The notes: generated by a model from the sequence alone, not told the origin. A DNA stretch of 64,000 bases from Granulicella sp. (GCA_027452215.1 DAIDGQ010000045.1:186001-250000), one strand, 5' to 3'; positions 24,653 to 33,369 are shown, numbered from the stretch's first letter. Numbers and translations: made by a program.

Positions 24653-26143
24653 TCAGCGCCATCCCTCCGCCCGCAGCCGCTCAAACACCCTCGCCAGCTT
24701 CTTCACTCCGGCCTTGATCTCCGGTTCGTTCACCGCCGCAAACCCAATCTGCAGCCCTTCCGGAATCTTCTCCGCATGGCAATACCGATTCAGCGGAACC
24801 ACATCGATCCCCTCCAGCGCCGCTCGTTCCGCCACCAGCTCCGCGCACATCTTCCCCTTGATCAACCCAATCGTCTGCAACCCCGCCTCAATCTTCGAGA
24901 TCTCCAGGTCCTCCTCCAAATACTCGCGAGCACTCTCCATCAGCAGCGAAAACCTCTCCTCATAAATCTTCCGCATCCTCCGCAAGTGCCGCCCAAAGTG
25001 TCCCTGCTCCATAAAGTCGCACAACACCGCCTGGTCCAGCAGAGGATGATGCCGAGTCGTCATCGCCTTGGTTCGCCCAAACACTTCCACCAGATCTTCC
25101 GGCAACACCAGGTACCCCGTCCGCAGCGACGGAAACATCACCTTATTAAAGCTTCCGCAAAAGATCACCTTCCCCGCGCGGTCCAGCCCCTGCATCGCCG
25201 GCAGCGGTCTCCCCGCAAACCGAAACTCGCTGTCATAGTCATCCTCAAAGATCGCCGTGTCATACTTCTTCGCCCACGCCAGCAGCTGCAATCGCCGCTG
25301 CAGACTCATCGTCATCCCCATCGGATACTGGTGCCCCGGAGTCACAAACAGCATCTTGCATCGTCTGAAGTCGCTCTCCCGCGGGGCCGCTCCCTCCCCA
25401 TCCAGCCGAGCAGACACCACCTTCGCCCCCGCCGCCCGGAAGATCGCATACGCCCCCTGGTACCCCGGGTCTTCCATCAACACCTTGTCTCCCGGATCCA
25501 GCAGCAGCCGCGTCGCCAGGTCCAGACCCTCCTGTATCCCCGACACAATCACCACCTGCTCCGCGCTGCAGCTCACTCCCCGCGACGCATGAGCATACTC
25601 CGCCACCGCCCTCCGCAAAGGACCATATCCCTTCGCCTCGCACCCCAGCAGCGACCTCGCCGTCGCTCCCCTCAATCTCCTCGCCGACACCTGCGCCCAC
25701 AGCGTCGTCGGAAATAAATCCAGCGCCGGAAGATTCGTCCGAAACGCCCTGCTCTCCGGCTTCACATACAGCGAAAACGGCTCCACCCTCCTCCCAAACT
25801 CCGACAGCGCCTGCTCCCGCTGCACCCCTCCATTCGCCTCCCCCTCCGCCACCTCCTCAAACTGCAGCAGGTGCTCCGGCAGAATCATCGCCACATACGT
25901 CCCCGACCCCCGCCTGGTCTCCACATACCCCTCCGCCTGCAACTCCCCCAGCGCCGCCAGAATCGTTCCCCGAGACAGGCAATACTGCCGCGCAAAGTCC
26001 CTGCTCGCCGGAAGCTTCGCCCCCGGCCCAATCCGCCCGCTCAGAATCTCAGCCCGCAGCGCATTCCGCAGCCAGTGAAACGCCACCATCCCCGCCGGAC
26101 GGGGTGGCAGCACCAACTCAAAGCTCGAATCGCGCCTGGTCAT
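24653..26143 (-). CDS. MocR/PdxR-family transcriptional regulator (GntR HTH fused to aminotransferase-like domain)
   Basis: 496 aa. The N-terminal winged-helix (about residues 20-85: LRAEILSGRIGPGAKLPASR, then YCLSRGTILAALGELQAEGY) is joined by a linker to a fold-type I PLP domain. The PLP site is visible as FEDDYDSEF, then CGSFNKVMFPSLRTGYLV, with Lys in the usual position. The length is normal for the family. Members sense PLP or amino compounds and often activate a divergent or nearby gene. Two direct repeats upstream (26188-26226) are likely its operator. The target is not obvious: candidates are the divergent TPR gene, itself, or the operon at 23884. Confidence 0.9.
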   Translation of the reverse strand: MTRRDSSFELVLPPRPAGMVAFHWLRNALRAEILSGRIGPGAKLPASRDFARQYCLSRGTILAALGELQAEGYVETRRGSGTYVAMILPEHLLQFEEVAEGEANGGVQREQALSEFGRRVEPFSLYVKPESRAFRTNLPALDLFPTTLWAQVSARRLRGATARSLLGCEAKGYGPLRRAVAEYAHASRGVSCSAEQVVIVSGIQEGLDLATRLLLDPGDKVLMEDPGYQGAYAIFRAAGAKVVSARLDGEGAAPRESDFRRCKMLFVTPGHQYPMGMTMSLQRRLQLLAWAKKYDTAIFEDDYDSEFRFAGRPLPAMQGLDRAGKVIFCGSFNKVMFPSLRTGYLVLPEDLVEVFGRTKAMTTRHHPLLDQAVLCDFMEQGHFGRHLRRMRKIYEERFSLLMESAREYLEEDLEISKIEAGLQTIGLIKGKMCAELVAERAALEGIDVVPLNRYCHAEKIPEGLQIGFAAVNEPEIKAGVKKLARVFERLRAEGWR

Positions 26144-26187
26144 CTCTCCACCCTACCCCCAAAACTCGCTTCCCATACTCACCCTCA

Positions 26188-26226
26188 AAGTGGTCCAGTC
26201 AATTTTGCGTAAGTGGGCCTAGTCAA
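26188..26226. promoter_or_regulatory. Direct-repeat operator upstream of the MocR-type regulator gene
   Basis: Two near-identical units, AAGTGGTCCAGTCAA (26188-26202) and AAGTGGGCCTAGTCAA (26211-26226), repeat with 23-base spacing between the regulator start (26143) and the divergent TPR start (26324). Direct repeats about two helical turns apart are typical of MocR-family binding. Confidence 0.55.
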
Positions 26227-26323
26227 GCGTACCAATCCAGGATCATCCTAATCCCCAGATCCTGCCCAGGTCCAGCCGCTTCTTCGGCTTACCCTCGACC
26301 CCGGCACTGATCCGGAGGCCGTG

Positions 26324-27148
26324 ATGAACTCCCTGAACGTCGTAACCCCACGCCCATTCCCCCTTATGCGCCCCGCTCTGGCCGCGCTTCTGTTGTCCCT
26401 CTGCACCGCCCTCTCCCCCCACGCCTCTGCCCAGCAGCGGCTCCTCAGCATCGTCGCCGACGATCACCAGCAATCCGCCCCCTCTACCTCCTCCAGTGGC
26501 GACCTCGTCACCCTCACCCCCGAGGCCACCGCCGATCTGCTTGCCGCCCGTCAGCACTACAGGGACGCGATCAGCGCCTACAAGAAGCTCCCCCAGACCC
26601 CCGAAATCGTCAATAAAATCGGCATCGCCTGCCAGCACCTCCAGGCCTACGCCGACGCCCGCTACTACTTCACCCGCGCCATCCACCAGGATCGCAAATA
26701 CGCTCCCGCCTATAACAATCTCGGCACCCTCGAATACCACGACAAAGACTATCGCCGGGCCGAACGCCTCTACCACCGCGCAATCAAACTAAGCCCCAAG
26801 ACCCCTCAGTTCTGGAGCAACCTCGGTGCCGCCGACCTCGCCAGCAATAAATATCGCGATGGAGCCGAAGCCTATCAGCGCGCCTACGTCCTCGATCCCG
26901 AAATCTTCGAGGACATCGCCCTCAACGGTCTCCATGAGGCCACCTCCAACGAGGAGATGGCCAAGATGTACCTCTGCTTTGCAGGAATCTTCGCCCGGGC
27001 CGGCCAGAAAGCCCAGGCCCTCGAATACATCCGCAAGGCCCTCCTCGAAGGCTTCCATGACCGCAACGCCATCCAGCAGGACCAGCAATTCGCCAGCCTC
27101 CGCGGAGACCCGGCCTTCGACCAACTCTTCCCGAATCACAAAAAGTGA
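26324..27148 (+). CDS. Secreted TPR-repeat protein
   Basis: 274 aa from the ATG at 26324, five bases after GGAGG; a GTG directly before it is too close to the ribosome-binding site. The signal peptide ends near ASAQQ. From about residue 60 onward there are TPR units ('AYKKLPQTPEIVNKIGIACQ', 'DARYYFTRAIHQDRKYAPAY', 'AERLYHRAIKLSPKTPQFWS', 'DGAEAYQRAYVLDPEIFED'), and the C-terminus ends DPAFDQLFPNHKK, a phrase common at the end of such proteins. It is probably a periplasmic protein-interaction scaffold. It is divergent from the MocR gene. Confidence 0.85.
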   Translation: MNSLNVVTPRPFPLMRPALAALLLSLCTALSPHASAQQRLLSIVADDHQQSAPSTSSSGDLVTLTPEATADLLAARQHYRDAISAYKKLPQTPEIVNKIGIACQHLQAYADARYYFTRAIHQDRKYAPAYNNLGTLEYHDKDYRRAERLYHRAIKLSPKTPQFWSNLGAADLASNKYRDGAEAYQRAYVLDPEIFEDIALNGLHEATSNEEMAKMYLCFAGIFARAGQKAQALEYIRKALLEGFHDRNAIQQDQQFASLRGDPAFDQLFPNHKK

Positions 27149-27187
27149 CCCCCGGCTCTCCCAGAGCCTCAACTCCCACCTCTCCCC

Positions 27188-27215
27188 ACCCCGTATCTAT
27201 ATATAGATACGGGGT
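27188..27215. repeat. Perfect 28-bp palindrome followed by a degenerate direct copy
   Basis: ACCCCGTATCTATA (27188-27201) is followed without a loop by its exact reverse complement (27202-27215). The right arm and its flank (AGATACGGGGTACTTGTTTGG) recur imperfectly just downstream as AGATTCGGGGCACTCATTTG. No T-tract follows, so this is not an ordinary terminator. The rest of the 27149-27394 gap shows nothing else. Confidence 0.7.
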
Positions 27216-27394
27216 ACTTGTTTGGATAGATTCGGGGCACTCATTTGGCCTCCCCCCACCCACCTCCCCCTGTACCAGCAAATACCCCAGTACCCAACTA
27301 GTTAACATCGGTCCCCACCCATCTCTCCCCACGCCCTCCTCCCCCTCCTGCGGTACCCTTCTATCAGCACCTCTGACCGCTCCACAACCCTGAT

Positions 27395-28231
27395 ATGAAG
27401 CCACGCATCGCCATCCCGCTCCCCACCTCCACCGATCTCCCCTACAACCAGCGCTCCTGGCCCGCCTACGCGACCGCCGTCACGCGTTCCGGAGGAGAGC
27501 CCGTCGCCATCGACCTATCCTCCACCCCCGCGCAACTCAACGGCCTCGCCGCCACCTGCGACGGCATCCTCCTCCCCGGCAGCCCCGCCGACGTCGACCC
27601 CGCCCTCTACGGTGCTGAACGCGACCCAGCCTCCGCTCCCGCCGATCCCGCCCGCGAAGCCGTCGACTACCTCCTCCTCGACCACGCCGCCAAATTCTCC
27701 AAGCCCGTCCTCGGCATCTGCTTCGGAGTCCAATCCCTCAACGTCTGGCGGGGAGGCTCCCTCATCCAGGACCTCACCCCCCTCCCCGTCAACCACGAGG
27801 CCGGAAGCAAAGTCGCCATCGCCCACTCTGCTCTCGTCGCTCCCAACAGCCTCCTCGCCTCCCTCCTCACCCCCGAAGAGGCCCCCGAATCCAACGGCTT
27901 CCTCCGCCTCCCCATCAACACCAGCCACCACCAATCCATCGCCGCCCCCGGCGACGGCCTCCGCATCGTCGCCCGCTGCCCCGACGACGGCGTCATCGAA
28001 GCCGTGGAACTAGACCACGACGACTCAGTGTTCCACGTGGAACATTCAGCCGAACATTCATCCGGATCCTCCACCCCTCGCCAGTTCCTCCTCGGCGTCC
28101 AGTGGCATCCCGAGCGCAGCTTCGACATCAGCCCGGCCAGCCGAGCCCTCTTCCAGCGCCTCGTCTCCGAAGCCCAACCCTCCGCCGACGCCCGCACCGC
28201 CTCCCCCTCCCCCTCGCCGCAGGCGCCCTAG
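27395..28231 (+). CDS. Class I glutamine amidotransferase-like gamma-glutamyl hydrolase (peptidase C26, PuuD-like)
   Basis: 278 aa. The family hydrolyses gamma-glutamyl amide bonds such as gamma-glutamyl-GABA. The nucleophile elbow GICFGVQSLNVWRGG carries the catalytic Cys, NTSHHQSI precedes the C-terminal part, and GVQWHPERS carries the catalytic His and Glu. Between the beta-strand ending EAVELDH and the strand FLLGVQWHP there is an extra hydrophilic stretch of about 20 residues that includes VFHVEH. That stretch is encoded by a perfect parS site, so the insertion probably exists for DNA reasons. The gene is six bases upstream of rsmG. Confidence 0.85.
   Translation: MKPRIAIPLPTSTDLPYNQRSWPAYATAVTRSGGEPVAIDLSSTPAQLNGLAATCDGILLPGSPADVDPALYGAERDPASAPADPAREAVDYLLLDHAAKFSKPVLGICFGVQSLNVWRGGSLIQDLTPLPVNHEAGSKVAIAHSALVAPNSLLASLLTPEEAPESNGFLRLPINTSHHQSIAAPGDGLRIVARCPDDGVIEAVELDHDDSVFHVEHSAEHSSGSSTPRQFLLGVQWHPERSFDISPASRALFQRLVSEAQPSADARTASPSPSPQAP
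28029..28044. other. parS centromere site 1, inside a coding sequence
   Basis: TGTTCCACGTGGAACA, a perfect 16-bp palindrome of the ParB-binding parS class, lies within the C26 hydrolase gene and encodes FHVEH in frame around residues 212-217. It is about 1.1 kb upstream of parA. Confidence 0.88.
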
Positions 28232-28236
28232 CCACC

Positions 28237-28842
28237 ATGCCCACCCTCCCCGACTCCCGCATCGCCGCCCTCCTCCAGCCCTACCTCGGCCCCCACCTCA
28301 TCGCCCCCACTCTCTACCCGCAGCTATCCACCTACCTCGACCTCCTCCTCAAGTGGAATGCCCGCACCAACCTCACCGCCATCCGCGACCCCGAGGACAT
28401 CGTCTGCCGCCACTTCGGAGAAAGCCTCTTCGCCGGCCTCCACCTCGTACCGCGCCTGCCCGCCAGCGCCACCCTCCTCGACTTCGGCTCCGGAGCCGGC
28501 TTCCCCGGCCTCCCCATCCAACTCCTCTACCCCGACCTCAGCGTCACCCTCGCCGAATCCCAGGGCAAAAAGTCCTCTTTCCTCCGAGAAGCCGTCCGAA
28601 CCCTCGCTCTCTCCACCGAAGTCTGGGCCGCCCGCGTCGACACCATGCCCCCCTCCCGCCAGTTCGACGCCATCACCCTCCGCGCCGTCGATAACATGCC
28701 ACAAGCCCTCGCCGACGCCCAACCCCGCATCGCCCCCCACGGCTGGCTCGTCACCCTCTCCACCGATCCACCCACGGACGCCGAACGCATCGCACTCCCC
28801 GGAACCGCCCCCGGCTGGCTAACCCTCCAACAGCACCCCTGA
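28237..28842 (+). CDS. rsmG: 16S rRNA (guanine-527-N7) methyltransferase RsmG
   Basis: 201 aa from the ATG at 28237; an upstream in-frame extension would overlap the preceding gene and lacks family similarity. The family opening LLLKWNARTNLTAIRDPEDIV is abbreviated here to KWNARTNLTAIRDPEDIV, followed by the SAM motif LLDFGSGAGFPGLPI and the later 'ITLRAVDNM' segment. It methylates G527 of 16S rRNA. rsmG directly upstream of parA-parB is the classical bacterial arrangement near the chromosome origin. Confidence 0.93.
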   Translation: MPTLPDSRIAALLQPYLGPHLIAPTLYPQLSTYLDLLLKWNARTNLTAIRDPEDIVCRHFGESLFAGLHLVPRLPASATLLDFGSGAGFPGLPIQLLYPDLSVTLAESQGKKSSFLREAVRTLALSTEVWAARVDTMPPSRQFDAITLRAVDNMPQALADAQPRIAPHGWLVTLSTDPPTDAERIALPGTAPGWLTLQQHP

Positions 28843-28868
28843 CCCCTGACCCTGACCCTCCGCCCCAA

Positions 28869-28884
28869 TGTTCCACGTGGAACA
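28869..28884. other. parS centromere site 2
   Basis: TGTTCCACGTGGAACA, identical to site 1, 27 bases after the rsmG stop. It is a perfect ParB-class palindrome. Confidence 0.92.
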
Positions 28885-29101
28885 TCCCGTGCTCCACCAC
28901 CCAACCAACACAACCAAAACAGCACCGCCGACGCCCGAAGGTTCCCTCAGTCACGCCACTTGCAACCCCACACCCGCACGAATGCGCACTAAATGCAACA
29001 TCAAATCCACCTCCATTCAATCCTTCCCCCGCTAACCTACAGACTCCATAGACATTACACAGCATTTCCTCCCAATATCCTCCACCAAACCAAATCCCCA
29101 A

Positions 29102-29117
29102 TGTTCCACGTGGAACA
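29102..29117. other. parS centromere site 3
   Basis: TGTTCCACGTGGAACA, identical to sites 1 and 2, 40 bases before the parA start. Its position could also let ParB binding influence parA transcription. Confidence 0.92.
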
Positions 29118-29156
29118 TCAACCCTCTGCATCTGCTACCCTTGGTCTCGTCCCGCC

Positions 29157-30065
29157 ATGTCCGAACAGCTAAAACCCAACAATCCGCCCGCATCCACCCC
29201 TCCGGCCCCTCGCAGCAAGGTCATTGCCATCGTCAACCAGAAGGGAGGAGTCGGCAAAACCACCACAGCCATCAACCTGGCCGCCGCCATCGCCATCGAA
29301 GGCGTCCCCGTCCTCCTCCTCGACGTCGATCCCCAGGCAAACACCACCGGAGGTCTCGGCTTCCCACGAGAAGAAGCTCGCCTCTCCGTCTATGACCTCC
29401 TCCTCGGCAACGCCACCGCCCGCGAGGTCATCCTCGCCACCGACGTCCCCAACCTCTCACTCATCCCCGGCACCCGCAATATGATCGGAGCCAACCTCGA
29501 ACTCGTCGGAGTCGAGCGCCGCGAATCCCGTCTCCGCGAGGCCCTCGAGCCCGTTCGCACCGAATATCCCTTCATCCTCCTCGATTGCCCACCCGCCCTC
29601 GATCTCCTCACCCTCAACTCCCTCGTCGCCGCCGACACCCTCCTCGTCCCCATGCAGGCCGAATACTTCGCCCTCGAGGGAATCTCCGAGCTCATGGCCA
29701 CCCTCGACAGCGTCGCCGCCAGCTTCAACCCCGGCCTCTCCCTCGAAGGCGTTCTCCTCACCATGTTCGACGACCGCACCAACCTCTCCCAGCAGGTGCG
29801 AGACAACCTCGTCGGCTTCTTCAACGAGAGGATCTTCAAAACCACCATCCCCCGCAATATTCGTCTCGCCGAAGCCCCCAGCCACGGCAAGCCCGTCGCC
29901 CTCTACGATCCCCGCTCCCGTGGAGCCGAGGCCTATCGCAACCTTGCCCTGGAACTCCTCGATCGCAATGGTATGAAACCCGCCAAAAAGCCCGGCCCGG
30001 CCCCCACCTTCCCCGTTCTCGAAAGCATGGGAGAATCCAAGGGAATCTGGCCCTTCAAACGATAA
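29157..30065 (+). CDS. parA: Chromosome-partitioning ATPase ParA (Soj)
   Basis: 302 aa. The deviant Walker A motif KGGVGKTT (residues 29-36) has the signature first Lys. LLLDVDPQANTTGGLG and ILLDCPPALDLLTLNSL complete the MinD/ParA fold. A disordered Pro-rich N-terminus of about 20 residues precedes it, and the C-terminus ends in basic GIWPFKR. It drives origin segregation with ParB bound to the nearby parS sites. Confidence 0.95.
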   Translation: MSEQLKPNNPPASTPPAPRSKVIAIVNQKGGVGKTTTAINLAAAIAIEGVPVLLLDVDPQANTTGGLGFPREEARLSVYDLLLGNATAREVILATDVPNLSLIPGTRNMIGANLELVGVERRESRLREALEPVRTEYPFILLDCPPALDLLTLNSLVAADTLLVPMQAEYFALEGISELMATLDSVAASFNPGLSLEGVLLTMFDDRTNLSQQVRDNLVGFFNERIFKTTIPRNIRLAEAPSHGKPVALYDPRSRGAEAYRNLALELLDRNGMKPAKKPGPAPTFPVLESMGESKGIWPFKR

Positions 30066-30091
30066 ATACAGCTTCGAGCCAAAGGCCAAAG

Positions 30092-30144
30092 GCTAGAAGC
30101 TAGAAGCTAGAAGCTAGAAGCTAGAAGCTAGAAGCTAGAAGCTA
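30092..30144. repeat. Heptamer tandem array GCTAGAA, seven full copies plus GCTA
   Basis: Seven uninterrupted identical copies of GCTAGAA (30092-30140) plus GCTA fill half of the 104-base parA-parB gap. The array ends just before the parB ribosome-binding site (AAAAAAGGAACC). Confidence 0.95.
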
Positions 30145-30169
30145 ATCAAGGCTAAAAAAGGAACCAAGC

Positions 30170-31102
30170 ATGTCAACACCCTCCGAAACCAAGCCAAAGC
30201 CCCGCGCCCTCGGCAAAGGTCTGGAATCCCTCCTCCCCTCAAGGCCTGCCGCACCCGCCCCGGCGCCTGCCCCGGTAAGCCTCTCGGCTGCTGCAGACAC
30301 CACCGGCAAGCCGCTCGAGATCCCCGTCGATCTCATCGACCGCAACCCCTTTCAAACCCGCACCAACTTCGACGAAGCCAAGCTCGCTGAACTCGCCCTC
30401 TCCATCACCGCCTCAGGAGTCGTCCAACCTATCGTCGTTCGTCACGGCCAGAACTTCCAGCACGACGGCCGCTACACCCTCATCACCGGAGAGCGCCGCC
30501 TCCTCGCCAGCAAGAAGGCAGGCAAACCAACCATCCCCGCCATCATCCGCGAGGTCTCCAATCTCCAGGCCATGGAGATGACCATCATCGAGAACCTCCA
30601 GCGCGCTGACCTCAACCCCATGGAGCAGGCCCACGCCTACGTTCGCCTCAGCCGCGACTTCCACATGACCCAGGAGCAGATGGCCGAGCGCACCGGCAAA
30701 GACCGAGCCAGCGTATCTAACTTCCTTCGTTTGTTGAAGTTACCAGAGTCCGTTCAGCGCCACGTAGAGCTTGGCGAACTCAGCTTCGGCCACGCCCGAG
30801 CACTCCTCGCGCTCGACAACCCCGAGGCCATCACCGCCGCCGCACAAAAAGTCCTCGCGCTCCACCTGTCCGTCCGGTCCACTGAAAACTACGTCCAGGG
30901 CCTCCTCAACCCGGAATCCCGCGCCAAAGAACCCAAGACCATCGTCCCCGTCGACCCCAACGTCCGCGAAGCACAGGACAACCTCCGACGCACCCTCGGC
31001 CTCAAGGTCACCATCGAGGACAAGAAGGGCAAAGGCAAGGTCATCATCGAATACTCCGGCGTCGAGGACTTCGACGCCATCCTCTCCGCCTTGGCTAAGT
31101 AG
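30170..31102 (+). CDS. parB: Chromosome-partitioning protein ParB (Spo0J)
   Basis: 310 aa. The N-terminal ParA-stimulating peptide RALGKGLESLLPSR is present. The CTP-binding/nuclease-fold domain includes NPFQTR, then VVQPIVVRH, LITGERRLLASKKAG and ENLQRADLNPMEQAHAY. The helix-turn-helix is MTQEQMAERTGKDRASVSNF. The C-terminal dimerisation domain ends VEDFDAILSALAK. It binds the three parS palindromes and spreads as a CTP-dependent clamp. Confidence 0.96.
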   Translation: MSTPSETKPKPRALGKGLESLLPSRPAAPAPAPAPVSLSAAADTTGKPLEIPVDLIDRNPFQTRTNFDEAKLAELALSITASGVVQPIVVRHGQNFQHDGRYTLITGERRLLASKKAGKPTIPAIIREVSNLQAMEMTIIENLQRADLNPMEQAHAYVRLSRDFHMTQEQMAERTGKDRASVSNFLRLLKLPESVQRHVELGELSFGHARALLALDNPEAITAAAQKVLALHLSVRSTENYVQGLLNPESRAKEPKTIVPVDPNVREAQDNLRRTLGLKVTIEDKKGKGKVIIEYSGVEDFDAILSALAK

Positions 31103-31132
31103 CACATTACAAGCATTTAACGAGGTCACATT

Positions 31133-32506
31133 ATGAAGCATGCAGCACGTCTCGCCGCCTTCCTCCTCGCCGCCGCCACCACCACTCTCTCGTTAGCGCA
31201 ACAGCCTACTTACAAGCCCGCTGCCCCGCGAACCCTTCTCCGCGCAGGCCATGTCCTCGACGTCCACACCGGCAAAGAAGCCCCCGCCCAAACGATCATC
31301 GTCGAAGGCGACCGCATCACAGCCATCGCGCCCACCGCGAGCACCCCCGAGAAGCCCGGTGACCGCGTCGTCGACCTCACAGCCTACACCCTGATGCCCG
31401 GTCTCATCGACGTCCACACCCACCTCACCAGCGCCACCAACTTCGACCCCTACTTCGAGCTCTCAATGACTCCCGGCAAAGAGGCCATCCTCGGTGTCGA
31501 GAACGCGAAGACCACGCTCGAAGCAGGCTTCACCACCGTCCGAAATGTTGGCGCCAATGACTTTACCGACGTTGCCCTGCGCGACGAGATCAACGCCGGT
31601 CACATCCCCGGCCCCCACATGCAGGTCTCCGGCCCACCCCTCGGCATCACCGGAGGCCACATGGACGAGAACCTCCTCCCCGAGCAATACCACGTCGTCG
31701 GAGAAGGAGTCGCCGACGGTATTCCGGCAGTCCAGCACATGGTTCGCCAGAACATCAAATACGGTGCCGACCTCATCAAGATCGGAGCCTCGGGAGGAGT
31801 TCTCTCCAAGGGGGACGATCCTCAAGCCTCGCAGTACACTCTCGAAGAGATGCAGGCCATCGTCGCCGACGCCCACCGTCTTGGCCGGAAAGTCGCCGCC
31901 CACGCCCACGGCGCGCAGGCCATCCTCTGGGCCTCCGAAGCCGGTGTCGACTCCATCGAGCACGGCAGCTACATCAACGACGAAGACATCGCCATGATGA
32001 AGCAGCATGGTACCTACCTGGTCCCCACGGCCTACCTCGTCGACTGGATGAAAGAGAACGGCCATCTCCCCGCGCTCTACCAGCAGAAGATGACCGACGT
32101 CGGCAACGCCATGAAAGCAAACCACAAGCGAGCCATCGCTGCCGGTGTAAAAGTCGCCCTCGGCACCGATGCCGCCGTCTACCCGCATGGCCTCAACGCG
32201 CATGAGCTAGACGTCTACGTCAACCAGTACGGCATGACACCGCTCGCCGCCATCCAGACCGGAACCCTCAACGCCGCCGACCTCATGGGCTGGACCGACA
32301 AGATCGGCTCCCTCGAGGCCGGCAAATGGGCCGACATCATCGCCGTCCAGGGCGACCCCCTCGCCGACGTGCGCATCCTCCAGCACGTCCCCTTCGTCAT
32401 GAAGTCCGGCGTCATCTACAAAGACGAAGCACAACCTGCCGCCGTGGACAAACTCATCGCCTCAGCTCCTTCCCACGAACCCGCCCTCTCGGAGAACAGC
32501 TTCTAA
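31133..32506 (+). CDS. Exported metal-dependent amidohydrolase (imidazolonepropionase/prolidase-like)
   Basis: 457 aa with a signal peptide (cut near SLAQQ). The metal site is complete: DVHTHL (H95, H97), LIKIGASGG, AHAHG, SIEHGS and ALGTDAA. Close relatives in soil bacteria are annotated as Xaa-Pro dipeptidases or imidazolonepropionase-like hydrolases, but the substrate cannot be read from the sequence. The stop codon overlaps the next gene's start by one base (TAATG). Confidence 0.88.
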   Translation: MKHAARLAAFLLAAATTTLSLAQQPTYKPAAPRTLLRAGHVLDVHTGKEAPAQTIIVEGDRITAIAPTASTPEKPGDRVVDLTAYTLMPGLIDVHTHLTSATNFDPYFELSMTPGKEAILGVENAKTTLEAGFTTVRNVGANDFTDVALRDEINAGHIPGPHMQVSGPPLGITGGHMDENLLPEQYHVVGEGVADGIPAVQHMVRQNIKYGADLIKIGASGGVLSKGDDPQASQYTLEEMQAIVADAHRLGRKVAAHAHGAQAILWASEAGVDSIEHGSYINDEDIAMMKQHGTYLVPTAYLVDWMKENGHLPALYQQKMTDVGNAMKANHKRAIAAGVKVALGTDAAVYPHGLNAHELDVYVNQYGMTPLAAIQTGTLNAADLMGWTDKIGSLEAGKWADIIAVQGDPLADVRILQHVPFVMKSGVIYKDEAQPAAVDKLIASAPSHEPALSENSF

Positions 32507-33264
32507 TGCAGGCCTCTCGCTTCGAATATCGCTTCCGCTTCGCCATTCACGCGATCATCTTCATCCTCGGCTTCACCACGCCGTGGCTCTACATTCCCGC
32601 ACTGGCAGACGTACCCGGCTTCAGCAGCAGATCCACCTGGCTCATCACCGCGTCCATGCTCTCGCGCCAGGGTTGGCTCACCTTCAGTGCCGCCACCGTC
32701 GTTCTTCTCATACTCATGCTCATCTTTACCGCGCTGGGAGCAATAATGCGCCTCTGGGGTTCAGCATACGTCGGATCCAGCATCGTCAAATCCCCCACAA
32801 TGCACGGCGCTGCCATGCTCGCCGACGGCCCTTTTCGCCGCACCCGCAATCCCCTCTATCTCGGAACGCTGCTCCATACCTTCGGTCTAGCAATCCTCAT
32901 GCCCCCCAGCGGGACGCTCTTCACCATCGCTCTCATCTGGATCCTGCAATTCCGCCTCGCGCTGGCCGAAGAACCCTTCCTGGCCGCCCGCTTCGGCCAG
33001 CCCTACCTCGACTACAAAGCTGCTGTCCCGCGCTTTCTTCCCGCACTTACTCCGCAGGTTCCCGCAGCCGGAGCACAGCCCCACTGGCTCCAATCGCTGC
33101 TCGGCGAAATCTACTTCCCCGCAGTCTTCCTCGTTCTTGCCATCTTCGGCTGGAGCTTCAACGCACAACCCATCCGACAGGGCCTGCTCATCTCCGTAGG
33201 AGTCTGGCTCATCATCCGGGCGCTGCTGCCGAACGCCTCGCAGGACCCATCCACACCCGCATAA
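32506..33264 (+). CDS. Membrane methyltransferase of the isoprenylcysteine carboxyl / phospholipid methyltransferase type
   Basis: 252 aa from the ATG at 32506, translationally coupled to the amidohydrolase gene. About six membrane helices are visible. The SAM-binding C-terminal motif is present: GPFRRTRNPLYLGTLL, then EEPFLAARFGQPYLDYKAAV and PRFLP. The methylated substrate is unknown; candidates are lipids or isoprenoid thiols. A further pair of helices follows the conserved domain. Confidence 0.8.
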   Translation: MQASRFEYRFRFAIHAIIFILGFTTPWLYIPALADVPGFSSRSTWLITASMLSRQGWLTFSAATVVLLILMLIFTALGAIMRLWGSAYVGSSIVKSPTMHGAAMLADGPFRRTRNPLYLGTLLHTFGLAILMPPSGTLFTIALIWILQFRLALAEEPFLAARFGQPYLDYKAAVPRFLPALTPQVPAAGAQPHWLQSLLGEIYFPAVFLVLAIFGWSFNAQPIRQGLLISVGVWLIIRALLPNASQDPSTPA

Positions 33265-33300
33265 TCCCCACCACGCCGCAAGCCTGAAACGCAAAGCCAA

Positions 33301-33343
33301 AAGGGCCGGAGTCTCGACGCATCGCGTCGACTCTCCGGCCCTT
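33301..33343. terminator. Bidirectional terminator hairpin between convergent genes
   Basis: The outer stem AAGGGCCGGAG/CTCCGGCCCTT (11 bp), a two-base internal mismatch and the inner stem TCGACG/CGTCGA close a CATCG loop. It lies midway between the methyltransferase stop and the HU gene stop, with A-rich sequence on the left and T-rich on the right, and so should work in both directions. Confidence 0.8.
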
Positions 33344-33369
33344 CTCACTGGACTCCTGAAAGACCCGAA

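Larger units (their letters stand above)
28843..29156. other. rsmG-parA intergenic region with two parS sites
   Basis: 314 bases without a gene. It contains parS sites 2 and 3 and is visibly more AT-rich than its surroundings around 28980-29100. No clear promoter or ribosome-binding site could be fixed before parA. Confidence 0.7.

Noticed and set aside
30092-30144. CRISPR-like tandem repeat
   Set aside because: Units are 7 bases with no spacers and no cas genes nearby; it is a simple tandem array.
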